Below, one piece after another: positions 42,722 through 53,130 of a DNA stretch of 55,802 nucleotides. The notes beneath the pieces were generated by a model. The model was given only the letters and a program-made list of their open reading frames with translations, did not search any database and was not told where the DNA came from. Within the stretch, counting starts at the first letter, position 1, and every line of letters begins with the position of its first letter. The stretch is from the NCBI RefSeq assembly GCF_001949145.1, contig NW_019091443.1, forward strand, positions 839,821-895,622, written 5' to 3'. The DNA is from Acanthaster planci (taxonomy: Eukaryota; Echinodermata; Asteroidea; Valvatida; Acanthasteridae). Made by a program: the position numbers and the translations under genes.

Positions 42722-44013
42722 AGGTATGTTCCATTTAATTTTCCTTTTACTCATACTTGCTAGATTGAAAGGTACATGTAAATGTAAGGAATCTCAGTCC
42801 TGATTGATTCGTTTGATTGAGAACTGACTTCTCTCTTTACTAGTGTTTTAACCTTGGAGGAGAGTTGAAGTCCCTTTGTTCTTGACTGAGCACATGGTCA
42901 GGCCACACTGCAAGGAAATCTATGACCCTGAATCATTAGCCGAGCAATTACCTTTCTGTATTGAATGATGTGATATTGACTAGATTTCCATACAACTGAT
43001 CCATTAAGGCTAAGTCCTTGTAAATTGGTTTGGATATTTCTGATGTATACATTTTCGACATGATCACCTTTTGAGGAACATTATTTTCTTGTGTTCTATA
43101 ATGTACCTAACATATTATTGTTGATTTCAAATCATTTGGTTTGAACTTCATTGAAGTATTTGTTTCGGTAAGTTGGCAAGTAACTTTAACCACTTCATGA
43201 TGCTGGTCCGGCATGACTATCATTTTTTCCGTTTTCAAAATCCTTCAAAAATTCATCATTTCATTTAACGGTCGTTTATAGTCGCACAAAGTAATCTTTA
43301 GGCACTACTCTAAGTTGGCAGGTGACCTTCATTGATGCCCGAGTATTTCAGCCAGGCCTGCAGCCTTGTAAACAGAGCTCAGATTGTGCGGTGTTGTATA
43401 TCTGTCACGAACCTGGCTTAGTGCACTGCTGACCTCTTTTCAAAAGGGGCCAGATTAGTGTGCAGCGGTGCTGTGTGGCTCATCGCTGCAGAGGTGGAGC
43501 GCTTTTGTCCGCGGTGGTAATCCGCTCACTATAAATGACCCAAACCCTGGTATACAGTTTCAAAACAAGGCTGGATTANCAGCCTGGTCTTTTGTTCGAA
43601 GTACGGTCTTTTGGAAAGCATGGCCAGGACCACTCACACATAACAAATTAGAGTGAGTCACGCAGAAACTGGGATTAGACTGGTAAGGTGTAACTAGGAG
43701 AGCAGATTTAAGGATGTGTGCAGCTTTTTCCCTCTGATAGTGGTCAGGCTTCGACTGCTCTTTTTGGAAAATAACTCCCTTGATTTTACAATGCTTAGCC
43801 ATGCAGATGAGGTACATTTAATCTGGCTTTAAGACTCAAATCAGCTTGTTAAGATTTTAGGAGACTGTTTGCACAACCCATAGGGAATTTTATAATGCCT
43901 ACTTAAATGTTTAAGATGTGATGTTTCCTAACAGCAATTGTATCAGAAGGATTGTAAATGTAAATAGCCATTCTATCCCCAGACTTCAAAGAGTGCAGAA
44001 CATTGACCCTACA
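42722..44013. other. Segment inserted in LINE-2nd copy between 39-base repeats
   Basis: The LINE text CCAAGCTCAAGCAGTGTCTG...TTTACA (42684-42722) recurs with one mismatch at 44014-44052, and LINE coding resumes after the second copy. The 1.3 kb between them has no coding frame. It contains transposon copy D. A 39-base target duplication is long, so tandem duplication or an unusual integration are alternatives. Confidence 0.6.
43190..43614 (-). mobile_element. TTAA-type non-autonomous transposon, copy D (partial)
   Basis: Reverse orientation relative to copies A-C. TTAA at 43186-43189 is followed by CCACTTCATGATGC, the reverse complement of the right end. It retains the 85 bases missing from copy C. 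The N at 43579 replaces about 37 bases. Homology ends at 43614, so the other end is lost. Confidence 0.8.
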
Positions 44014-44099
44014 CCAAGCTCAACCAGTGTCTGATTGCTTTCATTCTTTACAAAATACTGGAGATAGATTAATGTACACCCCTGGGTAACTTTCAGTGG

Positions 44100-45965
44100 G
44101 TTTCCCCGGGTGTAACATATTTAACGAACACTTTTCTACAATTGGAAAACGTGATAATGGTCCCTTGTACGAGCCTGGAAAAACCGATAATGCTGATGCT
44201 CCTATCCATGACTCCTCCAAGGATGAATGAGTGATACCTCACATTACAGAAGAATTTGTTCAAAAGCAAATACCATCAATGTCAGTAGTGAAATCAACAG
44301 GTCCGGATGAGATAAGTATAAAAATGATCAAAATGGCTTCTCCATGTATTACCAAATGTCTAACACATATTTTTAACCTCTCCATCACATGTGGGAGATA
44401 TCCCAAAGACTGGTAACATGCTCTGGTGACACCAATTCACAAGGGCGGAGACAAATATAGTGTAAGCAATTGTCGTCCTATCTCTATACTGCCAACTGTC
44501 TCTAAAATTTTGGAAAGGTGGGTGCACTCGTCAGTATACACTTACCTTGAAGAAAATAACCTTATTCCTAGTTGCCAGTCAGGATTTAANNNNNNNNNNN
44601 NNNNNNNNNNNNNNNNNNNNNNNNNNNNNNNNNNNNNNNNNNNNNNNNNNNNNNNNNNNNNNNNNNNNNNNNNNNNNNNNNNNNNNNNNNNNNNNNNNNN
44701 NNNNNNNNNNNNNNNNNNNNNNNNNNNNNNNNNNNNNNNNNNNNNNNNNNNNNNNNNNNNNNNNNNNNNNNNNNNNNNNNNNNNNNNNNNNNNNNNNNNN
44801 NNNNNNNNNNNNNNNNNNNNNNNNNNNNNNNNNNNNNNNNNNNNNNNNNNNNNNNNNNNNNNNNNNNNNNNNNNNNNNNNNNNNNNNNNNNNNNNNNNNN
44901 NNNNNNNNNNNNNNNNNNNNNNNNNNNNNNNNNNNNNNNNNNNNNNNNNNNNNNNNNNNNNNNNNNNNNNNNNNNNNNNNNNNNNNNNNNNNNNNNNNNN
45001 NNNNNNNNNNNNNNNNNNNNNNNNNNNNNNNNNNNNNNNNNNNNNNNNNNNNNNNNNNNNNNNNNNNNNNNNNNNNNNNNNNNNNNNNNNNNNNNNNNNN
45101 NNNNNNNNNNNNNNNNNNNNNNNNNNNNNNNNNNNNNNNNNNNNNNNNNNNNNNNNNNNNNNNNNNNNNNNNNNNNNNNNNNNNNNNNNNNNNNNNNNNN
45201 NNNNNNNNNNNNNNNNNNNNNNNNNNNNNNNNNNNNNNNNNNNNNNNNNNNNNNNNNNNNNNNNNNNNTTGTCAGTTGGTAAATACTGAGGGTGAGATAT
45301 CAAAGGTTCTGCCACTAACTGTTGGTGTCCCACAGGGTTCGATTTTAGGACCGCTTTTATTCATTATTTACACAAGTGATCTGCCATCCTGTATCCCATC
45401 AAATTGTAACTTGTATACGTATGCAGATGACTCCACTCCTATATTAATGAAATAGAAAGGAATCTGAATGGAGCTCTTGACAGAATTCTACATTGGTGCT
45501 CAAGAAACAAACTTGAACTAAATACAAACAAAACCAAATGCATGCTTATTGGCTCAAGGCAGAAAACTGCCAATACAGAATTGAATGAACCTCTACATTG
45601 CTGATAGCCCAATTGTCAAAGAAAAATCTCGCAAATGCTTGGGAGTTATTATTGACGAAGCACTAAGTTGGGGCCCACATGTTGATTACGTAAGAAAAAC
45701 AGTCTCATCTAAATTAAGTATGTTAAACAGAATCCGGAACTACGTTGGACAAAGTAGCCTGCACACACTTTTCATTAGCTTAGTTATTCCAACTCTAGAA
45801 TACGGTTCCACGGTATGGAGAGGAAGATACACATCCCACGATACCACTCTTAACAAATGTCTGAAAAGAGCTGCATGGATAATCCTCAAATCCTCTCTCA
45901 CCCCCTCAGCAAGTATGTTTGCGACACTGAATTGGGTGCCATTTTCCGAGAGATTTAACCTTTGC
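44100..45965 (+). pseudogene. LINE-2nd copy reverse transcriptase
   Basis: From IFNEHFSTIGKRDNGP, with a stop at 44228, the frame gives SVVKSTGPDEISIKMIK, then after a TAA VTPIHKGGDKYSVSNCRPIS and the fingers motif ILERWVHSSVYTYL. A 679-base gap (44590-45268) hides the centre. After it come PLTVGVPQGSILGPLLF and NLYTYADDSTPILMK, with the intact YADD box. After a stop and a shift come KEKSRKCLGVIIDEALSW and ISLVIPTLEYGSTVW. It ends at 45965 in LNWVPFSERF, before the normal C-terminus. CR1/Jockey-like type. Confidence 0.8.
44590..45268. other. Assembly gap (679 N)
   Basis: A run of N inside the LINE reverse transcriptase. The flanking RT motifs (RPIS...ILERW before, GVPQGS after) are usually about 115-130 codons apart, that is 350-400 bases, so the gap may be longer than needed for an intact RT. 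Confidence 0.9.
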
Positions 45966-46790
45966 AGAGGTCTGTCCTGCCAGTGAACCTAGCCCGATTG
46001 GACGGGATCTTGATAGTCTGGATGCGTGGGCAAAGAACAACCACCTTGGGCTCAACCCTTCCAAATGCAAGGTTATGCAAATCTGTTTTCAAAAAATACC
46101 ACCTAAACCACCATGTGTTAATATTGGAGGGGCTGAGCTTGAGGTGGTGTCTGAAACTAGGCTTCTGGGTCTAATAGTCCAATCTAATCTTAACTGGCAG
46201 TCTCAAATTAATGGCATGGTCTCAAAAAGTGGTCGTAGTCATAGGCTATACATGCTTGGTCGCTCAAAAAAGTTTGGTGTGCCTATCGATGACATGGTTT
46301 CTGCATACACTTGTTATGTTCGCCCTATTTGTGAGTATGCAGCTCCCATTTGGCACGGTCGTATTATCCTTGGAGTTGATTACGTCTCGTATGTAGATGC
46401 TTCTAATTCATTAGGCCTCCAATCTTTGGAAGACGTTTGGAAGATGTCACTCTGCTCCAAATTTGCTAATAAATGTACAAAATCTAACAGATATGCAAAT
46501 TGGTTTCCCCAAAATAGAAGTGCCCATAGTATATCTCTTAGAAATTCCAATAATTACCGGATCCCTCATTACAAAACCAACAGGTATGGTAGTAGTGCAA
46601 TACCCTTTCTGTCTAAGCTTCTTAATCAAATTACCTATCAAGTTTTTTTATGGACTCATGTCGTATTGGGTTTCTCTTTTGTTTTTAATAATTTATTTTT
46701 TATCATATTTTGTGATTTTTATTTGCTATTTTGTATGAATGTTAAAAACCATGTAATTCAGCTTAATGCTGCAAATTGATTTAACAAAAT
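45966..46790 (+). pseudogene. LINE-1st copy RT C-terminal part and 3' tail
   Basis: The frame reads DLDSLDAWAKNNHLGLNPSK, then the post-palm motif ETRLLGLIVQSNLNWQSQIN and YTCYVRPICEYAAPIWHGRI. These are the thumb and C-terminal region of a LINE RT. A short shift separates 45966-46075 from the main frame (46075-46779). It ends in AT-rich 3' UTR with ATGAATATGAATAC. It could be the continuation of the LINE that stops at 39977, since that RT lacks exactly what precedes this part. The alternative is a separate 5'-truncated copy. Confidence 0.75.
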
Positions 46791-48150
46791 ATGAATATGA
46801 ATACTTCATACATGAAGGTGGAACATCCACACCTTTCAGCTCTGTTAGCGATAGGTAAACAGGGCCGGCCGAGGAAGGATCAGCTGGGGTCTCCCAGGAA
46901 AAGAACAAAACATGGCGTTGGTTTAACTCGCTGTGTTCAGCGGGGATCGAAACCAGAGGCTAGGGTTAACCACAATGAAACCTCCTGTATCGCCCTGGGC
47001 CCAACCCAGAGGAGTGACAATTCACAAGGAACGACTTGTGATGGCGCCACAAGCCCCAGCAGCAGCGAAGGACACCAACAGTACCAAGAGCAGGGGCCAC
47101 ACAACCAGGACAATGCTCGGTCAACCACACACAGGAGGGTCAGAGCTACGAGTAACAGCAGACGCGGAGCTGACCACGCTGATGGTGCAGTGAAAGGCAC
47201 ATCTTCCCGGGCTGCTGACCAGCCATGCCACCGGACCTTTTCTTCAGGTGAGGAAGGTCGTCCTACCCCGACTACACTCTACGGGCCCACATCATCAACT
47301 TCTGATGATGTGGCCTCGCCTCGACCACAAGATCCCAACAGTTTGCCCTCAACCCCCCCCCCAACGGTCAGCAGGCAACATGAGCAGGAACATCAGTAGC
47401 AGGCATTGTGCAGCCAACCAGACAGTCGTTTCATCAACCCAGCCACAGTCCGGATACGCCAGTGGTGAAGTGCCTCATGTACCACGTGAGCAGCCTCCAT
47501 CAACACTAAATGGATATGCGTGTAATGTTGGCCCAGATGTTCAAGGGGAAGGGGGGAGGTTTGAGCGTAGGAGGGCAGGAGTCCATTAGGCCTGATAATT
47601 CACTAGTTTCACTCCTGCCCAGCACAAGGGGGTGGGAGGCAACATAATCCTCTTTCCCAGGCAACACTCCAACTCTTTCCCTATCTGGCTGAATTGCTGG
47701 CAGTGGGCACATCCCCGACAGGACAAGGGCAGTCTAGCTACATGTAGGTCTAACTACTGATATGGGGCAAAATAGTGTGGATGCCAGGACACATGATCCA
47801 GTCAAAATGGTTGCCCCTCTTTCCCTAAAAGGTGATCTACTAGGCATTGGAGTACCGAAAAATGTTCGGGACAAAATTTGGAAAGGATAATTTGTTGATT
47901 TCAGTCTCCTCGTACAGAAACAAAAGGGTAGTGCAAGCTTGGGATGGGTGAGCCAAAACAGGAATCCTGTGGACTTGTCACTAGTTCAAAATGGGGAACA
48001 CATTGTATTGAGGCAGGCAGAATCGACTCAAAAGATATGGTCCATAGATTCTTGGACTGACACATTCCTGATATTCAGTTGTATATACTTGCACGCTCGT
48101 CCTGAAAGTATGTTACCCCTTACTTACGTGTTAATCCCCTTGGATTAGTG
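46791..48150 (+). pseudogene. Ngaro-type gag
   Basis: A Ser/Thr/Pro/Gln-rich first part is open from 46791 to 47399 (202 codons, with GHQQYQEQGPHNQDNARSTT). Stops and shifts follow to 47760. The gag core follows: LLGIGVPKNVRDKIWKG, FVDFSLLVQKQKG and, after a shift, KIWSIDSWTDTFLIFSCIYL. The VP..v.dkIw.GeyvD..lL and W..aF..f..iyl pattern is typical of Ngaro elements. The CCHC/CCCH finger expected after it was not found, so it may be deleted before the RT at 48140. Confidence 0.65.
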
Positions 48151-48700
48151 CCCAAGCAAACAGATGGGGAATACCGTATGATACACCACCTGTCGTAGCC
48201 ACTGGGCTACTCCATCAACAATTTTTATATTGGATGAGAATTGTGTTGTTCAATGTGGTAAGTTGGATGATGCAGTAGACCTGGCGGCAAAGTTAGGTAA
48301 TGACGTCCTACTGGCTAAAGCCGACATAAAATCAGCTTTTCGCTTACAGCCAATTTCTCTGGCAGACTTTCAGTTGCTAGGCATGAAACTCAATGGGAAG
48401 TACTATGTTGACAGATGCTTGCCTATGGGTGCCCGATGTGCACCAGCATACTTCGAAAATTTTTACACGTTTGTGGAATTTGTAGTCAGGAGAAATTCTC
48501 ACTCAAATGGGGTTATCCACTATATGGATGATTTTTGTGTCGGTAAAAGCGGGCGAGATGTAGGCTCAAGCTGGGTGCTGTTCATTGATCTTATAGCCAT
48601 GTGTGAGTTCTTGGGCATCCCGCTTGCACAAGAGATATGGGAAAGTCCAGTACAGTCTCTAACATACCCTGGGCTAGAAATTGATACCACAAAAATGTAG
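48151..48700 (+). pseudogene. Ngaro-type reverse transcriptase
   Basis: Begins with PKQTDGEYRMIHHLS, a TAG, then PLGYSIN. The open frame 48230-48700 holds LLAKADIKSAFRLQPISLAD (first catalytic Asp), YYVDRCLPMGARCAPAYFEN and VIHYMDDFCVGKS (intact YMDD), and the LTYPGLEIDTTKM segment before a TAG at 48698. All polymerase motifs are in order and largely intact, so this copy decayed mainly by stops outside the core. Ngaro/DIRS type by the IKSAFR and CLPMG motifs. Confidence 0.85.
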
Positions 48701-49217
48701 GTTCGCGTCCCATTAAAGAAGCTGACAGAAATTCAGCAAAAGATAAACAAAGTTAAGAACGCAACCATGGTTACATTTAAGGAAGTACAATCATTCGTGG
48801 GTTCAGTAAGTTTCATCTGTTGGGCAGTCAAACCAGGCCGGGCCTTTCTGAGGAGGCTTATTGATCTTCTCAAAGTTATGGCAAAAACGGATACCAGCCA
48901 TGGGATCCAATTGTCAAAAGGTGCTAAAGCCGACTTGACCATGTGGGGTAAATTCTTGGAAGCCTTTAATGGCACAGCTATAATCACTTACCAAATGTGG
49001 AGGACAAATCAGGAAATTGAACTCTTCACTGATGCCAGTGGGGGCATTGGCTATGGGGGCTACCTTCAAGGTAAATGGTTTCATGGCCAGTGGCCAGCCA
49101 AGGTCACAAACGGGACATACTCGATTGCTTGGAAGGAGATGTTCCCAATAGTAGCAGCCACAGAAATATGGGATTACAAATTAATTGGGAAGCAAGTTGT
49201 ATTTTTACGGATAATAT
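48701..49217 (+). pseudogene. Ngaro-type RNase H and connection
   Basis: The connection motif VQSFVGSVSFICWAVKPGRA (48767 frame) is followed by the RNase H start ELFTDASGGIGYGGYLQG and WKEMFPIVAATEIW (catalytic Asp and Glu). After a shift at about 49200 it gives FTDNIVTKL with the next Asp. The domain is cut at 49218 by an LTR. Its remainder and the N-terminal part of the recombinase are missing. Confidence 0.8.
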
Positions 49218-50081
49218 TGTAACAAAATTAGTTTTATATTAATTTTGTTGTGTGTTATATATTTTATTTTAAATTGTTATATTTTGATGTACATGTATAT
49301 GTGCCGTTTGCTTTCCATATCAGTTGATCCGGATTTAAATGTAGGACTATACAACTAAGTTTAGTTCCACTAAATGGAACAGTCCAACATGCCACACCTT
49401 TCATTGTTAAGTTAATTAGCCTACTGGAGACTTCTACCTTGGTTCAATGATCTTCTATTGTACAAAGATTCCTGGGACTTGGCATGCCACACTCTTATTG
49501 TTTGCATTCATTGGGCTATCTATAAAACTGGAGTGTAAAAATTCTTACTAGGGACTTCTTTGACTGGGAGGGTCAGGGGAACATCTACAACTGGGATGTT
49601 CCTGTGTCTTTTTTATATGTAAGTTTTTGTGTTTGTTTCTTTAACAAAAACTTGGGATATTCCGCTCCAGCCATTCCTAATATCTGGATTGCTATGCTCT
49701 TGTGCATGTGGCCAGGGTATTTTTTTCTGTTACAGGTCCATTTCGGGAGGGGGGGCGACGCCCGCTTTGGGTTTGAGGTCTGGGTAGTTTGTCTTCACAT
49801 GTTCACATGTGTGTGATTTAAAATGGCCAGCATGTGCAGGAGCATATTTAATGTCATTGCACCCTGCATGGTGCAGGGAGCAACTACTTGTAGTTAATTT
49901 GTTCCCTCTATAGCCATATTCCTGTGTGATTATTACTTGATTTTGTTTATTTTTTTTTAAAGAAAATAAACAAGCCGCTGAAAGATTTCTGCGGATTGGC
50001 AAGTTGGCCAAGTATCATACATTTCAGTTATTTTCTTTGATCTCAAGTTTGTTATCAGGGTCCTTCATGGATTCCTTTACA
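49218..50081 (+). repeat. LTR of a Ty3/gypsy-type retrotransposon (5' LTR or solo fragment)
   Basis: 864 bases starting TGTAAC and ending TTACA (TGTAA...TTACA inverted ends), AT-rich, directly followed after five bases by a primer-binding site. It interrupts the Ngaro RNase H. No gag or pol of the LTR element follows. A purine-rich stretch (AAAATAAAAAAAAGAAG) lies after the primer site. The exact left end is inferred from the terminal inverted bases. Confidence 0.6.
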
Positions 50082-50086
50082 GTTTT

Positions 50087-50104
50087 TGGTGGCAGCGGTG
50101 GGAT
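50087..50104 (+). other. tRNA-Leu primer-binding site
   Basis: TGGTGGCAGCGGTGGGAT is complementary over 18 bases to the 3' end of an animal tRNA-Leu including CCA. A retrotransposon uses this to prime minus-strand synthesis. It supports the LTR call just upstream. It is not a tRNA gene, since no cloverleaf is present. Confidence 0.75.
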
Positions 50105-50169
50105 CAAAATAAAAAAAAGAAGAAAAAAGCAAACAAAATCAAGTAACTAATCAAGTAATCAAGTAATTG

Positions 50170-50685
50170 TTGCTAACTCCAGGCACCGCAGGTGTGTACG
50201 AGGGGGCAGTGAATGTGTTTGGAGATTTTCGGGCTGAAGCAAGATTAACACTGGGCTATTAAGAGTGGGAGAATTCACTGTCACTGGCAAAGGGGGATCA
50301 ACGTACCAAGTTCTCGCTCGATCGGACATTGAATTAACTGATGGGCCTACACTACTTGTGGGCATTTGCTATTCCAAAACAGATCAACAAGGGGGAACAC
50401 TGACCCTTAATATCCCAGCATGACCAGGGGGGGTATTTCCAGTGGTTGCCATTGGTCAATACCTACAAGTGAGACCACAAATTGTGGTTCCTTTATTTTG
50501 TCATGGCGACGGTCAACCTCTCTCCCCGTTGTCAGTTCACAGCAGTGTTGCACAAAACATTGTGCCATGCAGGTCTAGTGGCCCAACAATATGAAACTCA
50601 CTCTTTTCACATGGGAGCGGCCATCACAGCAGCACTGAACGAGGCCTCAGCAGAGGTTATGGGCAGATGGGCAGTCATACCCTGA
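50170..50685 (+). pseudogene. Ngaro-type tyrosine recombinase, C-terminal part
   Basis: One frame reads LLRVGEFTVTGKGGSTYQVL (catalytic Arg), GICYSKTDQQGGTLTLNIPA, stop, then FPVVAIGQYLQVRPQ. After a shift near 50530 the next gives QQYETHSFHMGAAITAAL and VMGRWAVIP. The box usually reads HSFRxGAAT. Here the Arg is His (codon CAC at 50608-50610), so strand exchange is not expected. The nucleophile region past GRW is lost at a TGA (50683-50685). The N-terminal arm-binding part was removed at the LTR insertion. Confidence 0.75.
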
Positions 50686-50689
50686 TTGA

Positions 50690-51578
50690 GCAAGTTCTAT
50701 TAAAGAGAGCTTAGCAAAGTAGCCAGTCGAGAATTTTTATGAGTACTATTACTGTCATATCATTAAGCTGCATTATTGTTGCAATTCCCTATTCATAATC
50801 CAGCATTGTTGTACATATACATTTGTGAGAATTGTTTTCGTCTTTAACATGGTAGCAATAATTATTGCTTTGTGACAAGAAGAAATGCACTGTTGAGTCA
50901 ATTGCTTTGGAGTGACACAAGTGTTAGTTCAGGGAGCCACGGAACAAGCTCAAAGTTGGAGCTTAGCAAGTATTGAGTTTGAGAATTGTTAGGAGAACTA
51001 TCATCGTCTTAGCATTTGTCCTAAGGTCTGCATGAAGACTTTAGTTTTGGCATTAATCAGATTGCAATGCTTAAAAGGTTCAGTAATGGAGGTTTCAACA
51101 CTACATGGGTAAAACCTTTTGGGCTACAAGCTCAATGTTGGAGCTTAATAAAAGGGGGCACTTGAAAATTAGATGGTATTATCATTGAGCTCATAGCATA
51201 GTTGCACGACTAAACAGAAAGGCATTGTCTGTTAAATTAATCAGTTTGGAGCGATAAGAGTGTTACTACAAAGATTTAAGGAGTCAAAGTTAAGTCACCA
51301 AGGTAAAGGTTGGATATACATTTATTGGAATTAATCAGTGATTTAGTGTTAAATGCTTTTATAATGGAGATTTTTACTGTCCGATTCTCACCCAAGGCAC
51401 CGTGTGGCCTTTTAAATGTGGTCTCCACAAATCGCTGCTACTCATCAAGCAATTCAGTTTTGTTTTTGAAGTTTTTGACAGATAACGGCATGGCAATGTC
51501 AAAGGTTCAAGTGGTCGGTAGTATTCAGACCACAAAACAAAAACCAAAAAGAAACACTCCGGATGGGATTTGGATGGT
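50690..51578. other. Non-coding 3' part of the Ngaro-type element
   Basis: No coding frame. A weak internal repeat (ACAAGCTCAAAGTTGGAGCT at about 50946 and ACAAGCTCAATGTTGGAGCT at about 51127) is present. This is the position of the untranslated 3' region before the B1 repeat. Confidence 0.5.
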
Positions 51579-51895
51579 TTAAGCCCAAGGATGGGGGTGG
51601 CATTGCCGAATTTGGGGAGTTCACGAGTGGGCCGGTGCAAACGGACGAGCAGCTATCGCCGGGGATGCTGGCTCGCATCCATGGGTTGGTATTTCAGGTT
51701 TGCAGTCACCTCCTTGGACTCTTGTATTGCTTGTTTAGCATATTGCTGCTAATTCTTATTGTTGTGGCCAAATTGTGTATTGTTGTTGTACTGAAACTTC
51801 ACATTTGGTGAAAGCTTGTTAAACCATGCTTGCCATCTGTGCTGAGCGAATAATAAGAATGCTGCTGAAATAACCACAGAATTTGCCTGCAAGTG
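51579..51895 (+). repeat. Repeat B1 of the Ngaro-type element
   Basis: The first about 210 bases are identical to 52258-52470 (starting TTAAGCCCAAGGATGGGGGT). The rest matches with small indels up to AATTTGCCTGCAAGTG. More GC-rich than its surroundings. Confidence 0.85.
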
Positions 51896-51910
51896 TGATT
51901 CTTTTCACCA

Positions 51911-52134
51911 AAGGGCTTGTGCCCCTACTTGCAAAACCAAATTGTGAAAGGTCACGACAAGGTCATCAAGTAGTGCAGGATTTTACACATAGAGGTTGGC
52001 TAGCTGCCAGGGCTGCTGGCCAACTTCTTGGAGCATGTGCAGTCAAAAGTATTACTTTGTATCTATTGGTGGTTGGTACACAAGCAATGAAATAACGACC
52101 ACTTTGGCCAGGTTCTCGCTTGGTACAGTCGGCA
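51911..52134 (+). repeat. Repeat A2 of the Ngaro-type element
   Basis: Direct copy of A1 (38078-38303). It lies about 15 bases after B1. The 123 bases between its visible end and B2 may be the rest of A, absent from A1 because the LINE begins there. Confidence 0.75.
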
Positions 52135-52257
52135 CTCCTCCTCCCGCCCTATTCACCTTGCTGGCAGGGGTTCGGGCACAAAGGACCACTGATGAGCACC
52201 TTTAGGCTGGGAGCGGGGATCGTCTTGTCAGACTGCCTTGAATGGCAACCTGGATAG

Positions 52258-52590
52258 TTTAAGCCCAAGGATGGGGGTGGCATTGCCGAATTTGGGGAGT
52301 TCACGAGTGGGCCGGTGCAAACGGACGAGCAGCTATCGCCGGGGATGCTGGCTCGCATCCATGGGTTGGTATTTCAGGTTTGCAGTCACCTCCTTGGACT
52401 CTTGTATTGCTTGTTTAGCATATTGCTGCTAATTCTTATTGTTGTGGCCAAATTGTGTATTGTTGTTGTATTGCACCTTGCACTGGCAAGGATTAAAACT
52501 TCACATTTGGTGAAAGCTTGTTAAACCATGCTTGTCATCTGTGCCGAGTGAATGCTGCCAAAATAACCACAGAATTTGCCTCCAAGTGTT
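52258..52590 (+). repeat. Repeat B2 of the Ngaro-type element
   Basis: Direct copy of B1 with the same start and the same end motif (AATTTGCCTCCAAGTG). It has a 19-base addition (TTGCACCTTGCACTGGCAAG region) near 52472. Marks the right end of the element. Confidence 0.8.
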
Positions 52591-52875
52591 CCAAGATAGC
52601 AAATTTGGGGTTCATAATTTGAACATGAAAACATGCAACCTGAACCATGTCTTCCTAGATTTACATCAAAGCAAAAGCACTCTCACTTGTCCAGAATTGC
52701 TTGGTCAATTTTTAATGTTTGAAAAAATGCAACATTCAGTGCACGTAACTCAAAAAAAGGATGTCAAACAGTCTTCATATATGGAAGAAGAGTACAGAGA
52801 TAACACAAAAAGAAAGAAAAATTCATTTCCCGGATCTTTTTAATACTTTATTATAAAGGTTATACTACCACTTAC
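52591..52875. other. No recognisable gene
   Basis: Flank to the right of the Ngaro-type element. Nothing identifiable. Confidence 0.4.
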
Positions 52876-53130
52876 CTAAATTTGGTCTTTCAGTCTGCAG
52901 ATTTGGGACATTGTGGAGTAAGTTGTTTCAATGTAGACCCACAAGTCCCGGTCTCTTCCTGACGTCTTTTATCTGCCTTGAACCTGTTAATGAAGGACCG
53001 TGCTTCATCGACAATCGTGAGATACACGTCTTTCAATGGTGGGTGGCCTTTGGGTCTTTTCACCTTCAACTCCTGATTCGGAGCTTTGGTCTTTGGACTT
53101 TCATTCAGCCAACTAATGTCCACTTTAGGA
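52876..53130 (-). CDS. Possible exon of an unknown gene
   Basis: The minus strand is open over about 80 codons with a protein-like composition (KRPKGHPPLKDVYLTIVDEA, RSFINRFKADKRRQEE), then TGA near 52890. A consensus donor (TTTAG|GTAAGT) ends the segment at 52876, 12 bases after that stop. A one-base shift would keep it open to the donor. No family is recognised. Either a last coding part with an untranslated intron, or a broken exon. Confidence 0.35.

Larger units (their letters stand above)
38078..52590 (+). mobile_element. Ngaro-type retrotransposon with large nested insertions
   Basis: On the plus strand gag, RT, RNase H and a tyrosine recombinase lie between 46.8 and 50.7 kb. Downstream is a B1-A2-B2 block (51579-51895, 51911-52134, 52258-52590). 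A second copy of A is found at 38078-38303. Ngaro elements have exactly this split direct repeat layout, A1-coding-B1-A2-B2. The 8.5 kb between A1 and gag is explained by nested LINEs (38304-46790), so A1 is probably the element's own left end. The association of A1 with this element is an inference from repeat layout and shared strand. Confidence 0.6.

Noticed and set aside
44426-45455. Very long apparent proteins across 44.4-45.4 kb
   Set aside because: They are mostly translated N characters. Only the flanking LINE RT parts are real.
48110-48700. Ngaro-type RT as a BEL or gypsy RT
   Set aside because: The IKSAFR, CLPMG and connection motifs, plus a tyrosine recombinase downstream, fit Ngaro/DIRS rather than integrase-bearing elements.
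50087-50104. tRNA-Leu gene
   Set aside because: Only the 18-base complement of the 3' end is present, and no cloverleaf can be formed. It is a primer-binding site.
51570-52590. B1 and B2 as the two LTRs of a short LTR element
   Set aside because: There is no primer site or TG...CA ends, and the interval is a copy of a distant repeat (A1). The split-repeat layout of Ngaro elements explains it better.
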